Shown here: in pieces, positions 1 through 8,920 of the stretch
Numbering within the stretch: the stretch's first letter is position 1
Layout of the letters: every line of letters begins with the position of its first letter
Assembly (NCBI RefSeq): GCF_023242965.2
Contig: NZ_JALKFU020000003.1
Span: forward strand, 1 to 45,757
Direction: 5' to 3'
DNA: 45,757 bases
Source of the DNA: Frankia sp. AgKG'84/4
GTDB taxonomy: Bacteria > Actinomycetota > Actinomycetes > Frankiales > Frankiaceae
Made by a program: the position numbers and the translations under genes
The notes under the pieces: model-generated
Told to the model about the DNA's origin: nothing
Databases searched by the model: none
What the model saw: only the letters and a program-made list of their open reading frames with translations

Positions 1-2
1 GC

Positions 3-338
3 GGGAGTCCCGCGGGTCCCGGTGTCCCCGGCCCAGGCGACGAGATCGTCCCGATGCACCGGCCGGCTGGGCGCGGGCGCGAAGGTGGGGAGGCGGTCGG
101 CGACGGCCCGACCGCCGTGGAGCGGACCGACCTCGGCCTGCCGAAGCGGACCCGGCGTGCCAGCCTCGCCCCCCAGCTTCGCCGCGACGGCGCCGCCGAG
201 CGCCCGGCCCCGCTCGCCGCGCAGCGCAGCCCGGAAGAGATCCGCACGATGATGTCGTCCTTCCAGAGCAACTTTGGTCGCGGCCTGGCGGACGGCCAGG
301 ACTCCAACGACGGCGATGACGTAGGAAAGGTGACCTGA
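3..338 (+). CDS. Sensor histidine kinase of a conservon (CvnA-like), C-terminal fragment
   Basis: Only the last 111 codons are inside the window; the reading frame is open from the left edge to the TGA at 336-338. The segment is a disordered tail followed by a basic motif (GLPKRTRRASLAPQL) and a RSPEEIRTMMSSFQSNF-type ending. In actinobacterial nitrate-sensor-type kinases that head conservons, this pair of motifs closes the protein after a long Pro/Ala-rich linker. The catalytic and sensing domains would lie upstream. A roadblock gene starts one base after the stop, and DUF742 and GTPase genes follow, which is the classical cvnA-B-C-D order. Identity rests on the tail motifs plus this context. 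Confidence 0.75.
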   Translation, partial: GSPAGPGVPGPGDEIVPMHRPAGRGREGGEAVGDGPTAVERTDLGLPKRTRRASLAPQLRRDGAAERPAPLAAQRSPEEIRTMMSSFQSNFGRGLADGQDSNDGDDVGKVT

Positions 339-339
339 G

Positions 340-759
340 ATGCGCCCGCTGGGACCGTCCGAGAACATGTCCTGGTTGCTCAACAACCTCGTCAAGAAGG
401 TGCCGGAAGTCACCTACGTGATTGCTCTGTCCTCGGACGGCCTGCTTCTCGCGACGTCGTACGGGATGGACCGCACGACGGCCGACCAGCTCGCGGCGGT
501 CGCCTCCGGCTTCAACTCGCTCGCGCGGGGGGCCGGCCGGTTCTTCGGTGGTGGCAGCGTCCGGCAGACGATCGTCGAGATGGACGAGGGCTTCCTGTTC
601 GTCACGGCCGTCGGCGACGGCTCCTGTCTGGCGATCCTGTCCAGCCCCGGCGCGGACATCGGTCTCATCGCCTATGAGATGGCCCTGCTCGTGACGCGGG
701 TCGGCGAGTTCCTCACCCCGGAACTGCGGGCGCAGATGCAGTCCGCGCTTCCGCTGTAG
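340..759 (+). CDS. Roadblock/LC7 domain protein (CvnB-like)
   Basis: A 139-residue single-domain protein matching the length of conservon B proteins. The roadblock/LC7 fold spans about residues 10-125: an N-terminal helix (SWLLNNLVKKVPEV), the strand-turn VIALSSDGLLLATS, a helix AAVASGFNSLARGA, then the QTIVEMDEGFLFV and SCLAILSS strands. These proteins regulate small GTPases and, in Streptomyces conservons, form a membrane-associated complex with the kinase, the DUF742 protein and the GTPase. The ATG at 340 follows the upstream stop by one base and has GGAAAGG about nine bases ahead. The Met at 367 lacks a ribosome site and is less likely as a start. Confidence 0.92.
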   Translation: MRPLGPSENMSWLLNNLVKKVPEVTYVIALSSDGLLLATSYGMDRTTADQLAAVASGFNSLARGAGRFFGGGSVRQTIVEMDEGFLFVTAVGDGSCLAILSSPGADIGLIAYEMALLVTRVGEFLTPELRAQMQSALPL

Positions 760-871
760 CGACCCGAACCACCACGGCCGGCAGGGGGCGCGGCCGCGAT
801 TCTGGCCCGCCGGTCGACCCCCTGCCCGCGCCGACCGGACCGCAAAGAACTCTCCAGGCAGGAGGACCGGC

Positions 872-1243
872 ATGTCGTACGACGAGGAATGGTTCGACGA
901 AGAGGCGGGTCCGGTCGTCCGCCCCTACGCCGTGACCGGGGGCCGCACCCGGCCGACCAACCGGGCGCTGGAACTGGTCGCCCTCGTGATGACCACACCC
1001 AACGGGCGGCTCATGACCGCGACGTTGGAGGCGGAGCAGCGGGCGATCTCGCTGCTGTGCCATCGGATGCAGTCGATCGTGGAGATCTCCGCGCGGCTGG
1101 ACCTTCCGCTCGGGGTCGTGCGCGTCCTCGTCGGCGACATGCTCGACGCCGGCCTGGTCGCCGTGACCCGTCCGTCCCGCTCATCGGACCGCCCTTCCGC
1201 AGCCCTCATCGAAAAGGTGCTCGATGGACTACAGGCCCTCTAG
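872..1243 (+). CDS. DUF742 protein (CvnC-like)
   Basis: A 123-residue conservon C protein. The N-terminus carries the family's VRPYAVTGGRTRPT block (about residues 15-28). It is followed by LELVALVMTT and a C-terminal winged-helix-like part with SIVEISARLDLPLGVVRVLVGDML (about residues 67-90). GGAGG sits about six bases before the ATG. The 3' end overlaps the GTPase gene by 20 bases, so the two are probably translated together. DUF742 proteins are thought to act with the roadblock partner as adaptors between the sensor kinase and the GTPase; no catalytic motif is visible. Confidence 0.92.
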   Translation: MSYDEEWFDEEAGPVVRPYAVTGGRTRPTNRALELVALVMTTPNGRLMTATLEAEQRAISLLCHRMQSIVEISARLDLPLGVVRVLVGDMLDAGLVAVTRPSRSSDRPSAALIEKVLDGLQAL

Positions 1244-1853
1244 AACGCGCCCGCAGGAGACAACGACGTCACTGCACCCGGTAAAGATCATTATTGCCGG
1301 TGGGTTCGGAGTCGGGAAGACGACGTTCGTCGGGGCGGTCAGCGAGATCCCGCCCCTGACGACGGAGGCCGCGATGACGTCGGCGAGCATCGGGATCGAC
1401 GACACCAGCTCGGTCACTTCGAAGACCACGACCACCGTCGCGATGGACTTCGGACGCATCACCCTCGTCGACAGTGTGATCCTCTACCTGTTCGGCACGC
1501 CGGGTCAGGACCGGTTCTGGTTCATGTGGGACGAGCTGGTCCTCGGCGCGATCGGTGCGGTCGTGCTGGTCGACACCCGCCGGCTGGCGGACTCGTTCCC
1601 CGCCATTGACTACTTCGAGGAGCGGGACATCCCGTTCCTCGTCGCGCTGAACCGGTTCGACGGTTCCCGGGAGTACCGCGGCGAGGACGTCCGGGCGGCG
1701 CTCGACCTCGACCCCCGCCGGCCGTTGGTGTTCTGCGACGCCCGCCAGCGCGAGTCGGTGCGCCAGGCACTGGTCGCACTGGTCCGCCACGCCCTCGACA
1801 TGGTCTCCGCCGAGCAGGCGGGCCAGCCGGCGCTGCCCCAACGGTCCGGGTGA
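1224..1853 (+). CDS. Conservon small GTPase / ATP-GTP-binding protein (CvnD-like)
   Basis: A 209-residue Ras-like P-loop protein. Walker A (GGFGVGKT) lies at residues 26-33. A FGTPGQDRF switch II/G3 element lies near residues 89-97, and LNRFD stands for the NKxD guanine-specificity motif. This matches CvnD proteins, which cycle nucleotide under control of the roadblock partner. The start lies inside the DUF742 gene (20-base overlap). The stop overlaps the next gene in a GTGA quartet, so the downstream regulator is coupled to the conservon. The Met at 1224 is the only start that keeps the usual N-terminal extension before the P-loop. Confidence 0.93.
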   Translation: MDYRPSRTRPQETTTSLHPVKIIIAGGFGVGKTTFVGAVSEIPPLTTEAAMTSASIGIDDTSSVTSKTTTTVAMDFGRITLVDSVILYLFGTPGQDRFWFMWDELVLGAIGAVVLVDTRRLADSFPAIDYFEERDIPFLVALNRFDGSREYRGEDVRAALDLDPRRPLVFCDARQRESVRQALVALVRHALDMVSAEQAGQPALPQRSG

Positions 1854-2998
1854 GCGCCCCCGCCGACGGCCGGGGGGCGACCGGTACGACCACACATCCC
1901 GTGGTGGGGACCAGCTGGCCGGCCGGGCCCCGCCGGGAGACCCACGAGCCAGCTCCGGGGAAGGGCACGGTGCTTGATCTTCTTGGCCTGGACGGCGTCG
2001 TGTCGTCGGCCTACCGGCTCTGGCTGCGCCACGGTTCGCTGAGCGTGACCGACGTCGCGGAGCTTCTCGGTGAGACGCCGCGCGACGTCGGCCCGGCCCG
2101 TGATCGTCTCCTGGAATTGGGACTGCTGCTCGCCTCGCGGGAACGGCCCGGCCATTTCGTCGCGGTGCACCCCGAGGCCGGCCTGGACCATCTGCTCCAG
2201 GCCCAGCATGAACAGCTCATTCGTCGCCATGAGCGGCTCGTGCGGGCGCGCGCACAGGTCAGCGGCTTCGTCTCCGACTATCTGGCGAGCCGACCGGATC
2301 CGGACGGCGTCGAGGTGCAGCGCATCGACAGCGTCGACCACGCCCGGGCGGAGCTGTTGGCGATCGTCGGTCGAGCAGAGCGCGAAGTACTCACTCTGCG
2401 CATCCGGCGTCGATCGACGTCGACGCTGTCCAACGACGTCATGCCCGTCGAGCTGCGCGCACTGCGGCGCGGTGTCGTGATGCGCAGCGTACTGCCGCGC
2501 GCCACCCGTCAGGACGAGAACGGCGTCGGCTACCTGCGCACCGTTGCCGCGCACGGGATGGACGCCCGCCTCTTGGACGACCCGAGGCTGGAGGCGACCA
2601 CGGTCGACGGCCGGGTCGCGCTCATCGGCCCCGCCCTCGGTGCCGCCCCAGGCCGGGGCGGCGGTCGCGGCCTGGGCACCAGCCACGCTCTGCTGGTGCG
2701 GACGCCCGAACTCGCCTCCGTCCTGCGAACCCTCTTCGAGCAGGTCTGGGAGATCGCCGAGCCGATCGCCGGCGAACTGGCCGACGTGCCAGCCGCGCCG
2801 GCCGCGGACCATCCCTCCGACGCCGAACGGCTGCTGCTGCGGCTGCTCAGCCTTGGCGTCAAGGACGAGGCGGCCGCCCGTCACCTCGGCGTGTCCGTGC
2901 GCACCGTCCGGCGCATGATCGCGGATCTGATGACGCGCCTCGACGCCCGCAGCCGGTTTCAGGCCGGCACCCTGGCCACCCGCCGCGGCTGGCTCTGA
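1850..2998 (+). CDS. Two-HTH transcriptional regulator (TrmB-like N-terminus, LuxR-type C-terminus)
   Basis: A 382-residue regulator. Residues about 40-95 look like a TrmB/MarR-type winged helix (LDLLGLDGVVSSAYRLWL, then SVTDVAELLGETPRDV). A central block of about 200 residues is compatible with the phospholipase-D-like sensor region often found in such proteins. The C-terminal 65 residues form a LuxR/GerE-type helix-turn-helix (LLSLGVKDEAAARHLGVS, then VRTVRRMIADLM). The GTG start overlaps the GTPase stop by four bases (GTGA), so it is the last gene of the conservon operon and a likely output of the system. The polyketide genes begin 500 bases downstream after a strong hairpin, so control of them is possible but unproven. 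Confidence 0.85.
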   Translation: MSAPADGRGATGTTTHPVVGTSWPAGPRRETHEPAPGKGTVLDLLGLDGVVSSAYRLWLRHGSLSVTDVAELLGETPRDVGPARDRLLELGLLLASRERPGHFVAVHPEAGLDHLLQAQHEQLIRRHERLVRARAQVSGFVSDYLASRPDPDGVEVQRIDSVDHARAELLAIVGRAEREVLTLRIRRRSTSTLSNDVMPVELRALRRGVVMRSVLPRATRQDENGVGYLRTVAAHGMDARLLDDPRLEATTVDGRVALIGPALGAAPGRGGGRGLGTSHALLVRTPELASVLRTLFEQVWEIAEPIAGELADVPAAPAADHPSDAERLLLRLLSLGVKDEAAARHLGVSVRTVRRMIADLMTRLDARSRFQAGTLATRRGWL

Positions 2999-3499
2999 CC
3001 TCGTCGGCACGGGCTGACGCCTGATCGAGTCCGGGCGTGCACGGGCACGCCCGGACCGGGGCCGAGATCGGCCGGCCGCGTTTTCGCCGTGTTGTGCTCC
3101 GCGTGCGTGCTGGTTGGCACCTGATTGCCGGGGCAGTTTGTTGCCAAGCGGTTCCCGGGACGCCGGCAGTATCTGGCCGCATGCTCTCGATGAGCCCAGC
3201 AGAGACCACCTCGAACGGGTGGTCGCGAAGCACTGCCGGCAGTCGCGACACCGGCGCGCCCGCGAGCCCGTTCCGTCCAGCCGACCATGTGCTACGTGTG
3301 ATCCCCGGCAACGACGCCGACGCACGCCCGTCCCGCCGTTGAGACCACCAAGTCGCCAGACCGTCGTGCCGCACTGCCAGATTCCAGCGCCGCGCAGACC
3401 CCGCGGCGCTGCCCTCGCCGCGCGTCCTTGTTCCGTCGCCGCAGCCGAAACGAGCCCGTGCCCGAAGGATCCTGGCCCAGCACCGCCAAGGAGCATGTC
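2999..3499. other. Gene-free interval before the polyketide locus
   Basis: It holds the hairpin at 3029-3056 and otherwise no convincing gene. Reading frames through it have no start-site signals or recognisable motifs. The promoter of the polyketide locus is probably within the last 200 bases, but I cannot place -35/-10 elements with confidence. Confidence 0.5.
3029..3056 (+). terminator. Hairpin closing the first conservon operon
   Basis: A perfect 12-bp inverted repeat (GTCCGGGCGTGC / GCACGCCCGGAC) with a 4-base loop begins 30 bases after the regulator stop. There is no U-tract, as is usual for GC-rich actinobacterial terminators. Confidence 0.75.
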
Positions 3500-3877
3500 G
3501 TGCCCGCAGCCGCCGGACCGCAAACCTCGGCCGCCACCACACCCGGAAAACACACCCATCGAACCCTGATCGTGGCAAGAATGGACCCCGCCGACGCCGA
3601 CGGCGTCGCGGCGACGTTCGCGGAGTCCGACGCGGGCGAGCTTCCCACGATTGTCGGTGTCACCCGACGTGAGCTTTTCTCCTTTCACGGACTGTATTTC
3701 CACCTCATCGACGCGGCGGCGGACGTCGCGCCGGCCGTCGCGAACGTGCGGGAACATCCCCTGTTCGTCGAGGTAAACCGCAAGCTGGACCACTTCATCA
3801 CCGCCTACGACCCGGCCACCTGGCGCGGCCCGGCCGACGCGATGGCGCGGAGCTTTTACCACTGGTCGGCCGACTGA
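3500..3877 (+). CDS. TcmI-family type II polyketide cyclase
   Basis: A 125-residue ferredoxin-fold cyclase. The family blocks are clear: HRTLIVARMDPADADGVA near the N-terminus, FAESDAGELPTIVGVTRR, LFSFHGLYFHLID, and a C-terminal YDPATWRGPADAMAR with FYHW at the end. TcmI-type enzymes close later rings of aromatic polyketides after the first cyclisation. The frame is open further upstream, but the GTG at 3500 is chosen because AAGGAG lies six bases ahead and the resulting length fits the family. It is the first gene of the polyketide locus, and an ACP gene follows after a 220-base gap. whiE-type spore pigment clusters carry the same cyclase type. Confidence 0.9.
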   Translation: MPAAAGPQTSAATTPGKHTHRTLIVARMDPADADGVAATFAESDAGELPTIVGVTRRELFSFHGLYFHLIDAAADVAPAVANVREHPLFVEVNRKLDHFITAYDPATWRGPADAMARSFYHWSAD

Positions 3878-4097
3878 CCTTTCCAAAATTGGACGGACCG
3901 CCGCCGACCGCACGCAGTCCGTGTGTGGAGTGGCCTGCGGCAGGGACGTGCCTGGCGGTTGTCAGGACGTTCGCCGCGTGTTCCGCCGCGATTATCGATT
4001 CTGGCCGGCGCGGCCGGTCATGCCGTGAGAAAAATCGCCCCATTCCGTCAACAGTCATGCCCAGAAACACCGGGATGATCAAAAAAAGGAGCGTTTC

Positions 4098-4355
4098 GTG
4101 CCCCAGGGATGGACGGCCGACGAACTTCTCGACTTCCTCGTCGACCAGGTCGGGCTACCGCAGGCGGACCGCCCGGACACCTTGGCGGTGAGCCTGACCG
4201 ACATCGGCCTCGACTCGCTGGCCTACCTGCACCTGTCCGCCGAGGTTGCCGACACCTTCGGCGTTGACCTGCCCGCCGAGATGATTCCCGGGCAGCCGCT
4301 CGCTGAGATCCTCGACACTATCAACGCGTCCATCGGAACACGCGAGCCGGTCTGA
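4098..4355 (+). CDS. Acyl carrier protein of the type II polyketide synthase
   Basis: An 85-residue carrier protein. The phosphopantetheine attachment motif is DIGLDSLAYLHL with Ser40 as the predicted carrier residue. Flanking helices (ELLDFLVDQVGL, EVADTFGVDLPAEM) fit an ACP fold. The Asp-Ser-Leu-Ala form is typical of aromatic PKS and spore pigment ACPs. The GTG start has AAAGGAG about seven bases upstream. The ACP lies upstream of KS/CLF rather than directly after them, unlike most antibiotic clusters. No phosphopantetheinyl transferase or malonyl transferase gene is in the window, so those functions must come from elsewhere in the genome. Confidence 0.93.
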   Translation: MPQGWTADELLDFLVDQVGLPQADRPDTLAVSLTDIGLDSLAYLHLSAEVADTFGVDLPAEMIPGQPLAEILDTINASIGTREPV

Positions 4356-4465
4356 GGAGAAACTCTGAGCCACTGAAGTTCTGTACTGCACCTAGCGCGC
4401 CGAAACACCCGCGTAGCCGTACCGAGCATCCGTCCCAGATTCCCTTTCCTAACTGCGGAGTAGCT

Positions 4466-4972
4466 GTGAGTGGGCACACCGACAACTCAATCCTCGTCAA
4501 CGCCGACATCGACACCGTCTGGACCATGACCAACGACCTGGAGTCGTGGCCGGACCTGTTCACGGAGTACGCGTCCATCGAGATCATCGAGAAGACCGGA
4601 AACACCTTCAGGTTCCGGCTGACCATGCGTCCGGATGAGAACGGCACCGCGTGGAGCTGGGTATCGGAGCGCACCCTCGACCCGGTTGGCCGACAGGTGC
4701 GCGCCCACCGCATCGAAACCGGCCCGTTCGAGTACATGCACATTCACTGGACCTACACCACGGAGGGCACCGGCACCCGGATGCGCTGGGTGCAGGACTT
4801 CCACCTGCGGCCCACGGCGCCGCTCAACGACGAGCAGATGACCGATCGCCTCAACACCAACACCGTCCGGGAGATGGCGGTGATCCGGGACAAGGTCGAA
4901 CGGGCCGCCGCGGCCGGCTCGAAGACGTCGCTCGCCGACGCGCCGGCCGCCCGCGTGCCGGAACAGGTCTGA
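4466..4972 (+). CDS. Polyketide aromatase/cyclase (single-domain SRPBCC, WhiE ORFVI/TcmN type)
   Basis: A 168-residue START/SRPBCC protein. The N-terminus (NSILVNADIDTVWTMTNDLE) with SWPDLFTEYASIEIIE is the hallmark of single-domain aromatase/cyclases that direct first-ring closure and aromatisation of a poly-beta-ketone chain. MRWVQDFHLRP and the helix of about 35 residues near the end (TNTVREMAVIRDKVERAA) complete the helix-grip fold. The GTG start has GGAG five bases ahead. A cupin gene follows 14 bases after the stop, so the two are co-transcribed. Single-domain enzymes of this type act on unreduced chains, which is notable given the ketoreductase-like gene downstream. Confidence 0.92.
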   Translation: MSGHTDNSILVNADIDTVWTMTNDLESWPDLFTEYASIEIIEKTGNTFRFRLTMRPDENGTAWSWVSERTLDPVGRQVRAHRIETGPFEYMHIHWTYTTEGTGTRMRWVQDFHLRPTAPLNDEQMTDRLNTNTVREMAVIRDKVERAAAAGSKTSLADAPAARVPEQV

Positions 4973-4986
4973 GGAGGCCGACCCAG

Positions 4987-5460
4987 ATGGCATCGCCAAC
5001 GATCGCGCCCCCGAAGGTCCTCTGCATCCACGACGTCGCCCCGAACCGGCGCCGCGGCGGCGACATCCGCACGCTGCTGTCGCCGGCGACGGTCGGCTCG
5101 ACGTCCGGCTTCCTCGGCACTCTCACCCTGGAACCAGGCGAGTTCGTCACCGAGCACTGGCATCCCTACTCGGAGGAGTTCCTGTACTGCGTGCGCGGCG
5201 GCGTGACCGCCCGCCTCGACGGACAGGACCACGCTCTGCCCGCGGAGCACGGCGTCTGCGTGCCGATCGGGATGCGCCACCGCATCACGAACACCGGTGA
5301 CGAGACGGCGTTCCTCGTGTTCCACCTCAGCCCGCTGGCACCCCGTCCCGATCTCGGCCATGTCGACACCGAGGCGGTCCTCAACCCCGACGCGGCGCAC
5401 ACGCCGATCATTCGCTCCGGCCCGTGGGCCGAGTCGCTGCCACCCGGATCCCGGCGGTGA
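4987..5460 (+). CDS. Cupin-fold protein of the polyketide locus (WhiE ORFII / CurC type)
   Basis: A 157-residue single cupin. Motif 1 runs from Gly51 with His57, His59 and Glu63/64 ([17 protein letters not shown]). Motif 2 ([14 protein letters not shown]) supplies the third His near residue 98. A bound metal is therefore expected. Cupins of this family sit directly before the ketosynthase in whiE and curamycin-type spore pigment clusters, where their exact chemistry is unsettled; an oxidative or cyclising role has been suggested. The ATG at 4987 has GGAGG about nine bases upstream. The stop overlaps the KS-alpha start in a GTGA quartet, so expression is coupled. Confidence 0.9.
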   Translation: MASPTIAPPKVLCIHDVAPNRRRGGDIRTLLSPATVGSTSGFLGTLTLEPGEFVTEHWHPYSEEFLYCVRGGVTARLDGQDHALPAEHGVCVPIGMRHRITNTGDETAFLVFHLSPLAPRPDLGHVDTEAVLNPDAAHTPIIRSGPWAESLPPGSRR

Positions 5461-6749
5461 GGCAGCCGCGGGAGGTGGCGGTCACCGGCATCGGGGTGGT
5501 CGCCCCGGGCGGGACCAACCGCAAGGAGTTCTGGACGCTGCTCACCGATGGCCGCACCGCGACGCGGCGGCTGTCGTTCTTCGACCCGGCGCAGTTCCGC
5601 TCCCAGGTCGCCGCCGAATGCGACTTCGACCCGGCGGCGGGCGGCCTGAGCGCCCAGCAGATCGCCCGCAACGACCGGTTCGTGCAGCTGGCCCTGGCCG
5701 CGGCCCTGGAAGCGGTGGACGACAGCGGCCTGGACCTGCGGCCCGCCGGCACCGGCGGGCTCGGTGACGACGACGCCGGCCCGGTCGTAGGCGTGAGCAT
5801 GGGCAGCGCCGTCGGCGCGACGACCCGGCTGGAGAACGAGTACGTCGTCGTGTCCGACTCGGGCCGGCACTGGGAGGTCGACCCCCGCTATGCCAGCTCG
5901 TTCCTCTACCACGCGCTCGTGCCGAGCTGCCTGGCCACGGAGATCGCCGGCCGGTTCGGCGCGCACGGGCCGGCGGCGGTGGTCTCCACCGGCTGCACCT
6001 CCGGCATCGACGCCGTCGGGCACGGCGCCCAGCTCATCGCCGACGGCGAGGCCGACATCGTGATCGCCGGCGCCTCCGACGCGCCGATCTCCCCGATCTC
6101 CGTCGCCTGCTTCGACGCGATCCGGGCGACGACGCAGCACAACGACGACCCCGAACACGCCTCCCGCCCTTTCGATGCCAGCCGGGACGGTTTCGTCATG
6201 GGCGAGGGCGCGGCGGTCCTCATCCTGGAGGACGCCGCCGCGGCCCGCGCCCGCGGCGCGCATGTCTACTGCCACGTCGGCGGTTATGCGTCCCGGTCCA
6301 ACGCGTTCCACATGACCGGTCTGCGGCCCGACGGCGCCGAGATGGCCGAGGCGATCCGGATCGCGATGGCGGCCGCGCGGGTCAACCCCGACGACATCGA
6401 CTACGTCAACGCCCACGGATCCGGCACCAAGCAGAACGACAGGCACGAGACGGCCGCCTTCAAGTGTGCTCTGGGCCCGCGGGCCTACGAGGTGCCGGTC
6501 AGCTCGATCAAGTCGATGATCGGTCACTCCCTCGGCGCGATCGGTTCGCTGGAGATCGCCGCCTGCGCCCTGAGTATCGAGACCGACGTCGTCCCGCCGA
6601 CGGCCAACTGGACGACGCGGGACCCGGACTGCGATCTGGACTACGTGCCGAACGTGGCCCGAGACCACGCCGTTGACGTCGCCCTGTCGGTGGGCAGCGG
6701 GTTCGGCGGGTTCCAGTCCGCCGTCGTCCTCACCGCGCCGAACCGGTGA
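5457..6749 (+). CDS. Ketosynthase alpha subunit (KS-alpha) of type II PKS
   Basis: A 430-residue beta-ketoacyl synthase, normal length for KS-alpha. The active-site Cys180 lies in [14 protein letters not shown]. The catalytic histidines are His320 (YVNAHGSGT) and His357 ([10 protein letters not shown]). The start of the fold reads [13 protein letters not shown]. With the downstream CLF it would condense malonyl-ACP units into the polyketide chain. The GTG at 5457 overlaps the cupin stop by four bases; an in-frame GTG at 5424 lies further inside the cupin gene and has no ribosome site. The 3' end overlaps the CLF gene in the same way (GTGA). Confidence 0.96.
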   Translation: MRQPREVAVTGIGVVAPGGTNRKEFWTLLTDGRTATRRLSFFDPAQFRSQVAAECDFDPAAGGLSAQQIARNDRFVQLALAAALEAVDDSGLDLRPAGTGGLGDDDAGPVVGVSMGSAVGATTRLENEYVVVSDSGRHWEVDPRYASSFLYHALVPSCLATEIAGRFGAHGPAAVVSTGCTSGIDAVGHGAQLIADGEADIVIAGASDAPISPISVACFDAIRATTQHNDDPEHASRPFDASRDGFVMGEGAAVLILEDAAAARARGAHVYCHVGGYASRSNAFHMTGLRPDGAEMAEAIRIAMAAARVNPDDIDYVNAHGSGTKQNDRHETAAFKCALGPRAYEVPVSSIKSMIGHSLGAIGSLEIAACALSIETDVVPPTANWTTRDPDCDLDYVPNVARDHAVDVALSVGSGFGGFQSAVVLTAPNR

Positions 6750-8056
6750 GCGCGACCGCCCAGGCCTCGGTCGCGCGCGCCGAGGAACATCCCCTGTCCA
6801 CGCCGGCGCCACGCCAGCCGGGGTCGCGAACGTCCCGGCCGGTGGTGACCGGTCTCGGGGTCGTCGCACCCAGCGGCATCGGGGTCGAGGAGTACTGGGC
6901 CTCGACGCTGCGCGGCGAGCTGCGCGTCGCGCCCATCACCCGCTTCGACCCGGCCCGCTACGACGCCACCCTCGCCGGTGAGGTCGGCGGGTTCACGCCG
7001 GAGGAGCACGTCGACAAGCGGTTTCTCGTACAGACCGACCGGTGGACCTGGTTCGGGATGGCCGCGTCCAGGCTCGCCTTCGCCAACGCCGGCTACGACC
7101 CGGCCGCCCACGATCCCTACGCGACCGCGGTCGTGTTCGGCAGCGGCTCGGGCGGCAACGACTTCGGGCAGCGGGAACTGCAACGACTGTGGACCCGGGG
7201 CCGTACCGCCGTGAGCGTCTACCAGTCGATCGCCTGGTTCTACGCGGCGACCACCGGCCAGACCTCCATCCGGCACGGCCTCAAGGGGCCCTCCGGTGTC
7301 CTGGTCAGTGACGCCGCCGGCGGCCTGGACAGCCTCGCCCAGGCCAGACGGGCCATCCGCCGCGGCACGTCCGCCGTCCTCGCCGGCGCGGCCGAGGCGG
7401 GTCTCACGCCCTACGCACTGACCTGCCATCTGTCCAGCGGGCGGGTGAGCACCGCGGCGTCACCCGCCGACGCCTACAAGCCGTTCGACGTGCGGGCGAA
7501 CGGCTACCTGCCGGGGGAGGGCGGCGCGAGCCTGCTCGTCGAGGACCCGCAAGCGGCGGCCGCGCGGGGCGCGCCGCAGATCTACGGGGAAATCGCGGGT
7601 TACGCCGCCACGCACGACGGCGACGACCGCGGGCCCACGCCGGACGGACGCTGGCTAGCGACGGCCATGCGGCGAGCACTCGCCGACGCCGACCTGCGAC
7701 CCGACGACATCGATGTCGTCTTCGCCGACGGCGCGGGCTCCGTCGACCTCGACGCGCAGGAGGCGGCGGCGATCCGCACGGTGTTCGGTGACCGGCCGGT
7801 GCCCGTGACCGCGCCCCAGGGACTCATCGGCCGGCTGTGCGCCGGCGGCTCGGCGCTCGCCGCGGCCACGGCGCTGCTCGCGATCCGCGACGGGGTGATC
7901 CCCGCGGTGGGCAACCTGGACACCCCACACCCCGACCACGACCTCGACCTGGTGCGCGAGCCGCGCCGGACCCGGGTGCGGACCGCGCTGGTCAACGCCC
8001 GAGGCTACGGCGGGTTCAACAGCAGCATGGTGCTGCGTGCCGTCGAGCCGAGCTGA
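6746..8056 (+). CDS. Chain length factor (KS-beta) of type II PKS
   Basis: A 436-residue KS-beta coupled to KS-alpha by a GTGA overlap. The thiolase fold is intact ([19 protein letters not shown] near the start, [14 protein letters not shown] near the end). The catalytic Cys is absent and the site reads [13 protein letters not shown], with Ala190 at the position aligned to the KS Cys. Most CLFs carry Gln there (SEQAGG). The two KS histidine motifs are also degraded ([14 protein letters not shown]), as expected for the non-condensing partner. It would set chain length in the heterodimer. About 35 residues precede the fold, longer than usual, and they are rich in Ala/Pro. Confidence 0.95.
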   Translation: MSATAQASVARAEEHPLSTPAPRQPGSRTSRPVVTGLGVVAPSGIGVEEYWASTLRGELRVAPITRFDPARYDATLAGEVGGFTPEEHVDKRFLVQTDRWTWFGMAASRLAFANAGYDPAAHDPYATAVVFGSGSGGNDFGQRELQRLWTRGRTAVSVYQSIAWFYAATTGQTSIRHGLKGPSGVLVSDAAGGLDSLAQARRAIRRGTSAVLAGAAEAGLTPYALTCHLSSGRVSTAASPADAYKPFDVRANGYLPGEGGASLLVEDPQAAAARGAPQIYGEIAGYAATHDGDDRGPTPDGRWLATAMRRALADADLRPDDIDVVFADGAGSVDLDAQEAAAIRTVFGDRPVPVTAPQGLIGRLCAGGSALAAATALLAIRDGVIPAVGNLDTPHPDHDLDLVREPRRTRVRTALVNARGYGGFNSSMVLRAVEPS

Positions 8057-8182
8057 CCGGATGCGCGCAGACCGCGCGGCGGACCCCGTCCTGCCCTGAC
8101 GCCGGCCCATCCGATCCGTCGACGTCGGGTCCCACGACGTCCGAAACCCCATCGTTCTTACGACTCAGGAGACGAGACAGCG

Positions 8183-8920
8183 ATGTTCCCAGACCTGGCC
8201 GGGCGACGAGCCCTGGTGACTGGTGGTACCCGTGGCATCGGCCGAGCCGTCACGCTCGGACTCGCCCGAGCCGGCGCCACGGTCGTCGTCGGTCACCAGC
8301 GGGAAAGCGAGGAGGCCGAGAGCCTGCGCCGCGAGTTGAAGGCCACCGGCAACGACCACCTGCTCGTACAGGCGGACGTGGCCGACCCGGCGCGGATCGC
8401 GGAGCTGATCGAGGCCACCGGTGCCCACCTGGGCGGCCTCGACATCGTCATCAACAGTGTCGGCACCATCAGCCACATCCCGTACGCCCAGCTGCCGATC
8501 GAGGCCTGGACCCAGGTGCTGGCCACCAACCTCACCGCCACCCACCTGGTCACCCAGGGCGCCCTGGCGCTGCTCGGCGACTCCGGCTCGGTGGTCAACA
8601 TCGGTTCCGGCGCCGGGCTCGTCGGCGTGCCGCTGCGCGCGCACTACACCGCCGCGAAGACCGGCCTGATCGGACTGACCAGGTCCCTGTCGAAGGAACT
8701 CGGCTCCAAGGGCATCCGGGTCAACCTGGTGTCCCCGGGGGTCATCGAGACCGATCAGGCTGCCGGTATGCCCGAGGCGGCCCGGGCCGCGTACACCAAC
8801 CGGATTCCGCTGGGCCGACTCGGCGAGGCCGACGAGGTCGCCGCGGTCGTTCTGTTCCTGGCCAGCGACGTCTCGTCCTATGTGAACGGCGCCACCTTCA
8901 CCGTCGACGGAGGAATCTGA
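8183..8920 (+). CDS. SDR-family ketoreductase (FabG-like) of the polyketide locus
   Basis: A 245-residue classical short-chain dehydrogenase. The cofactor motif TGGTRGIG lies near residues 12-19, with the NSVG variant of NNAG further on. The catalytic Ser142, Tyr155 and Lys159 (SGAGLVGVPLRAHYTAAK) are all present, and the protein ends in FTVDGGI. An NADPH-dependent reductase acting on a polyketide or quinone carbonyl is the likely role. The ATG has GGAG about 12 bases ahead. A 126-base gap separates it from the CLF gene, and its stop overlaps the next start in TGATG. It could be a C-9-type polyketide ketoreductase or a later tailoring reductase; sequence alone does not decide. Confidence 0.88.
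   Translation: MFPDLAGRRALVTGGTRGIGRAVTLGLARAGATVVVGHQRESEEAESLRRELKATGNDHLLVQADVADPARIAELIEATGAHLGGLDIVINSVGTISHIPYAQLPIEAWTQVLATNLTATHLVTQGALALLGDSGSVVNIGSGAGLVGVPLRAHYTAAKTGLIGLTRSLSKELGSKGIRVNLVSPGVIETDQAAGMPEAARAAYTNRIPLGRLGEADEVAAVVLFLASDVSSYVNGATFTVDGGI

Noticed and set aside
1610-3913. A 767-codon minus-strand frame opposite the GTPase, regulator and cyclase genes
   Set aside because: It is antisense to three well-supported genes and has no family motif; it is a codon-bias shadow.
5166-6869. A 567-codon minus-strand frame opposite KS-alpha
   Set aside because: Antisense shadow of KS-alpha, which has intact catalytic motifs on the plus strand.
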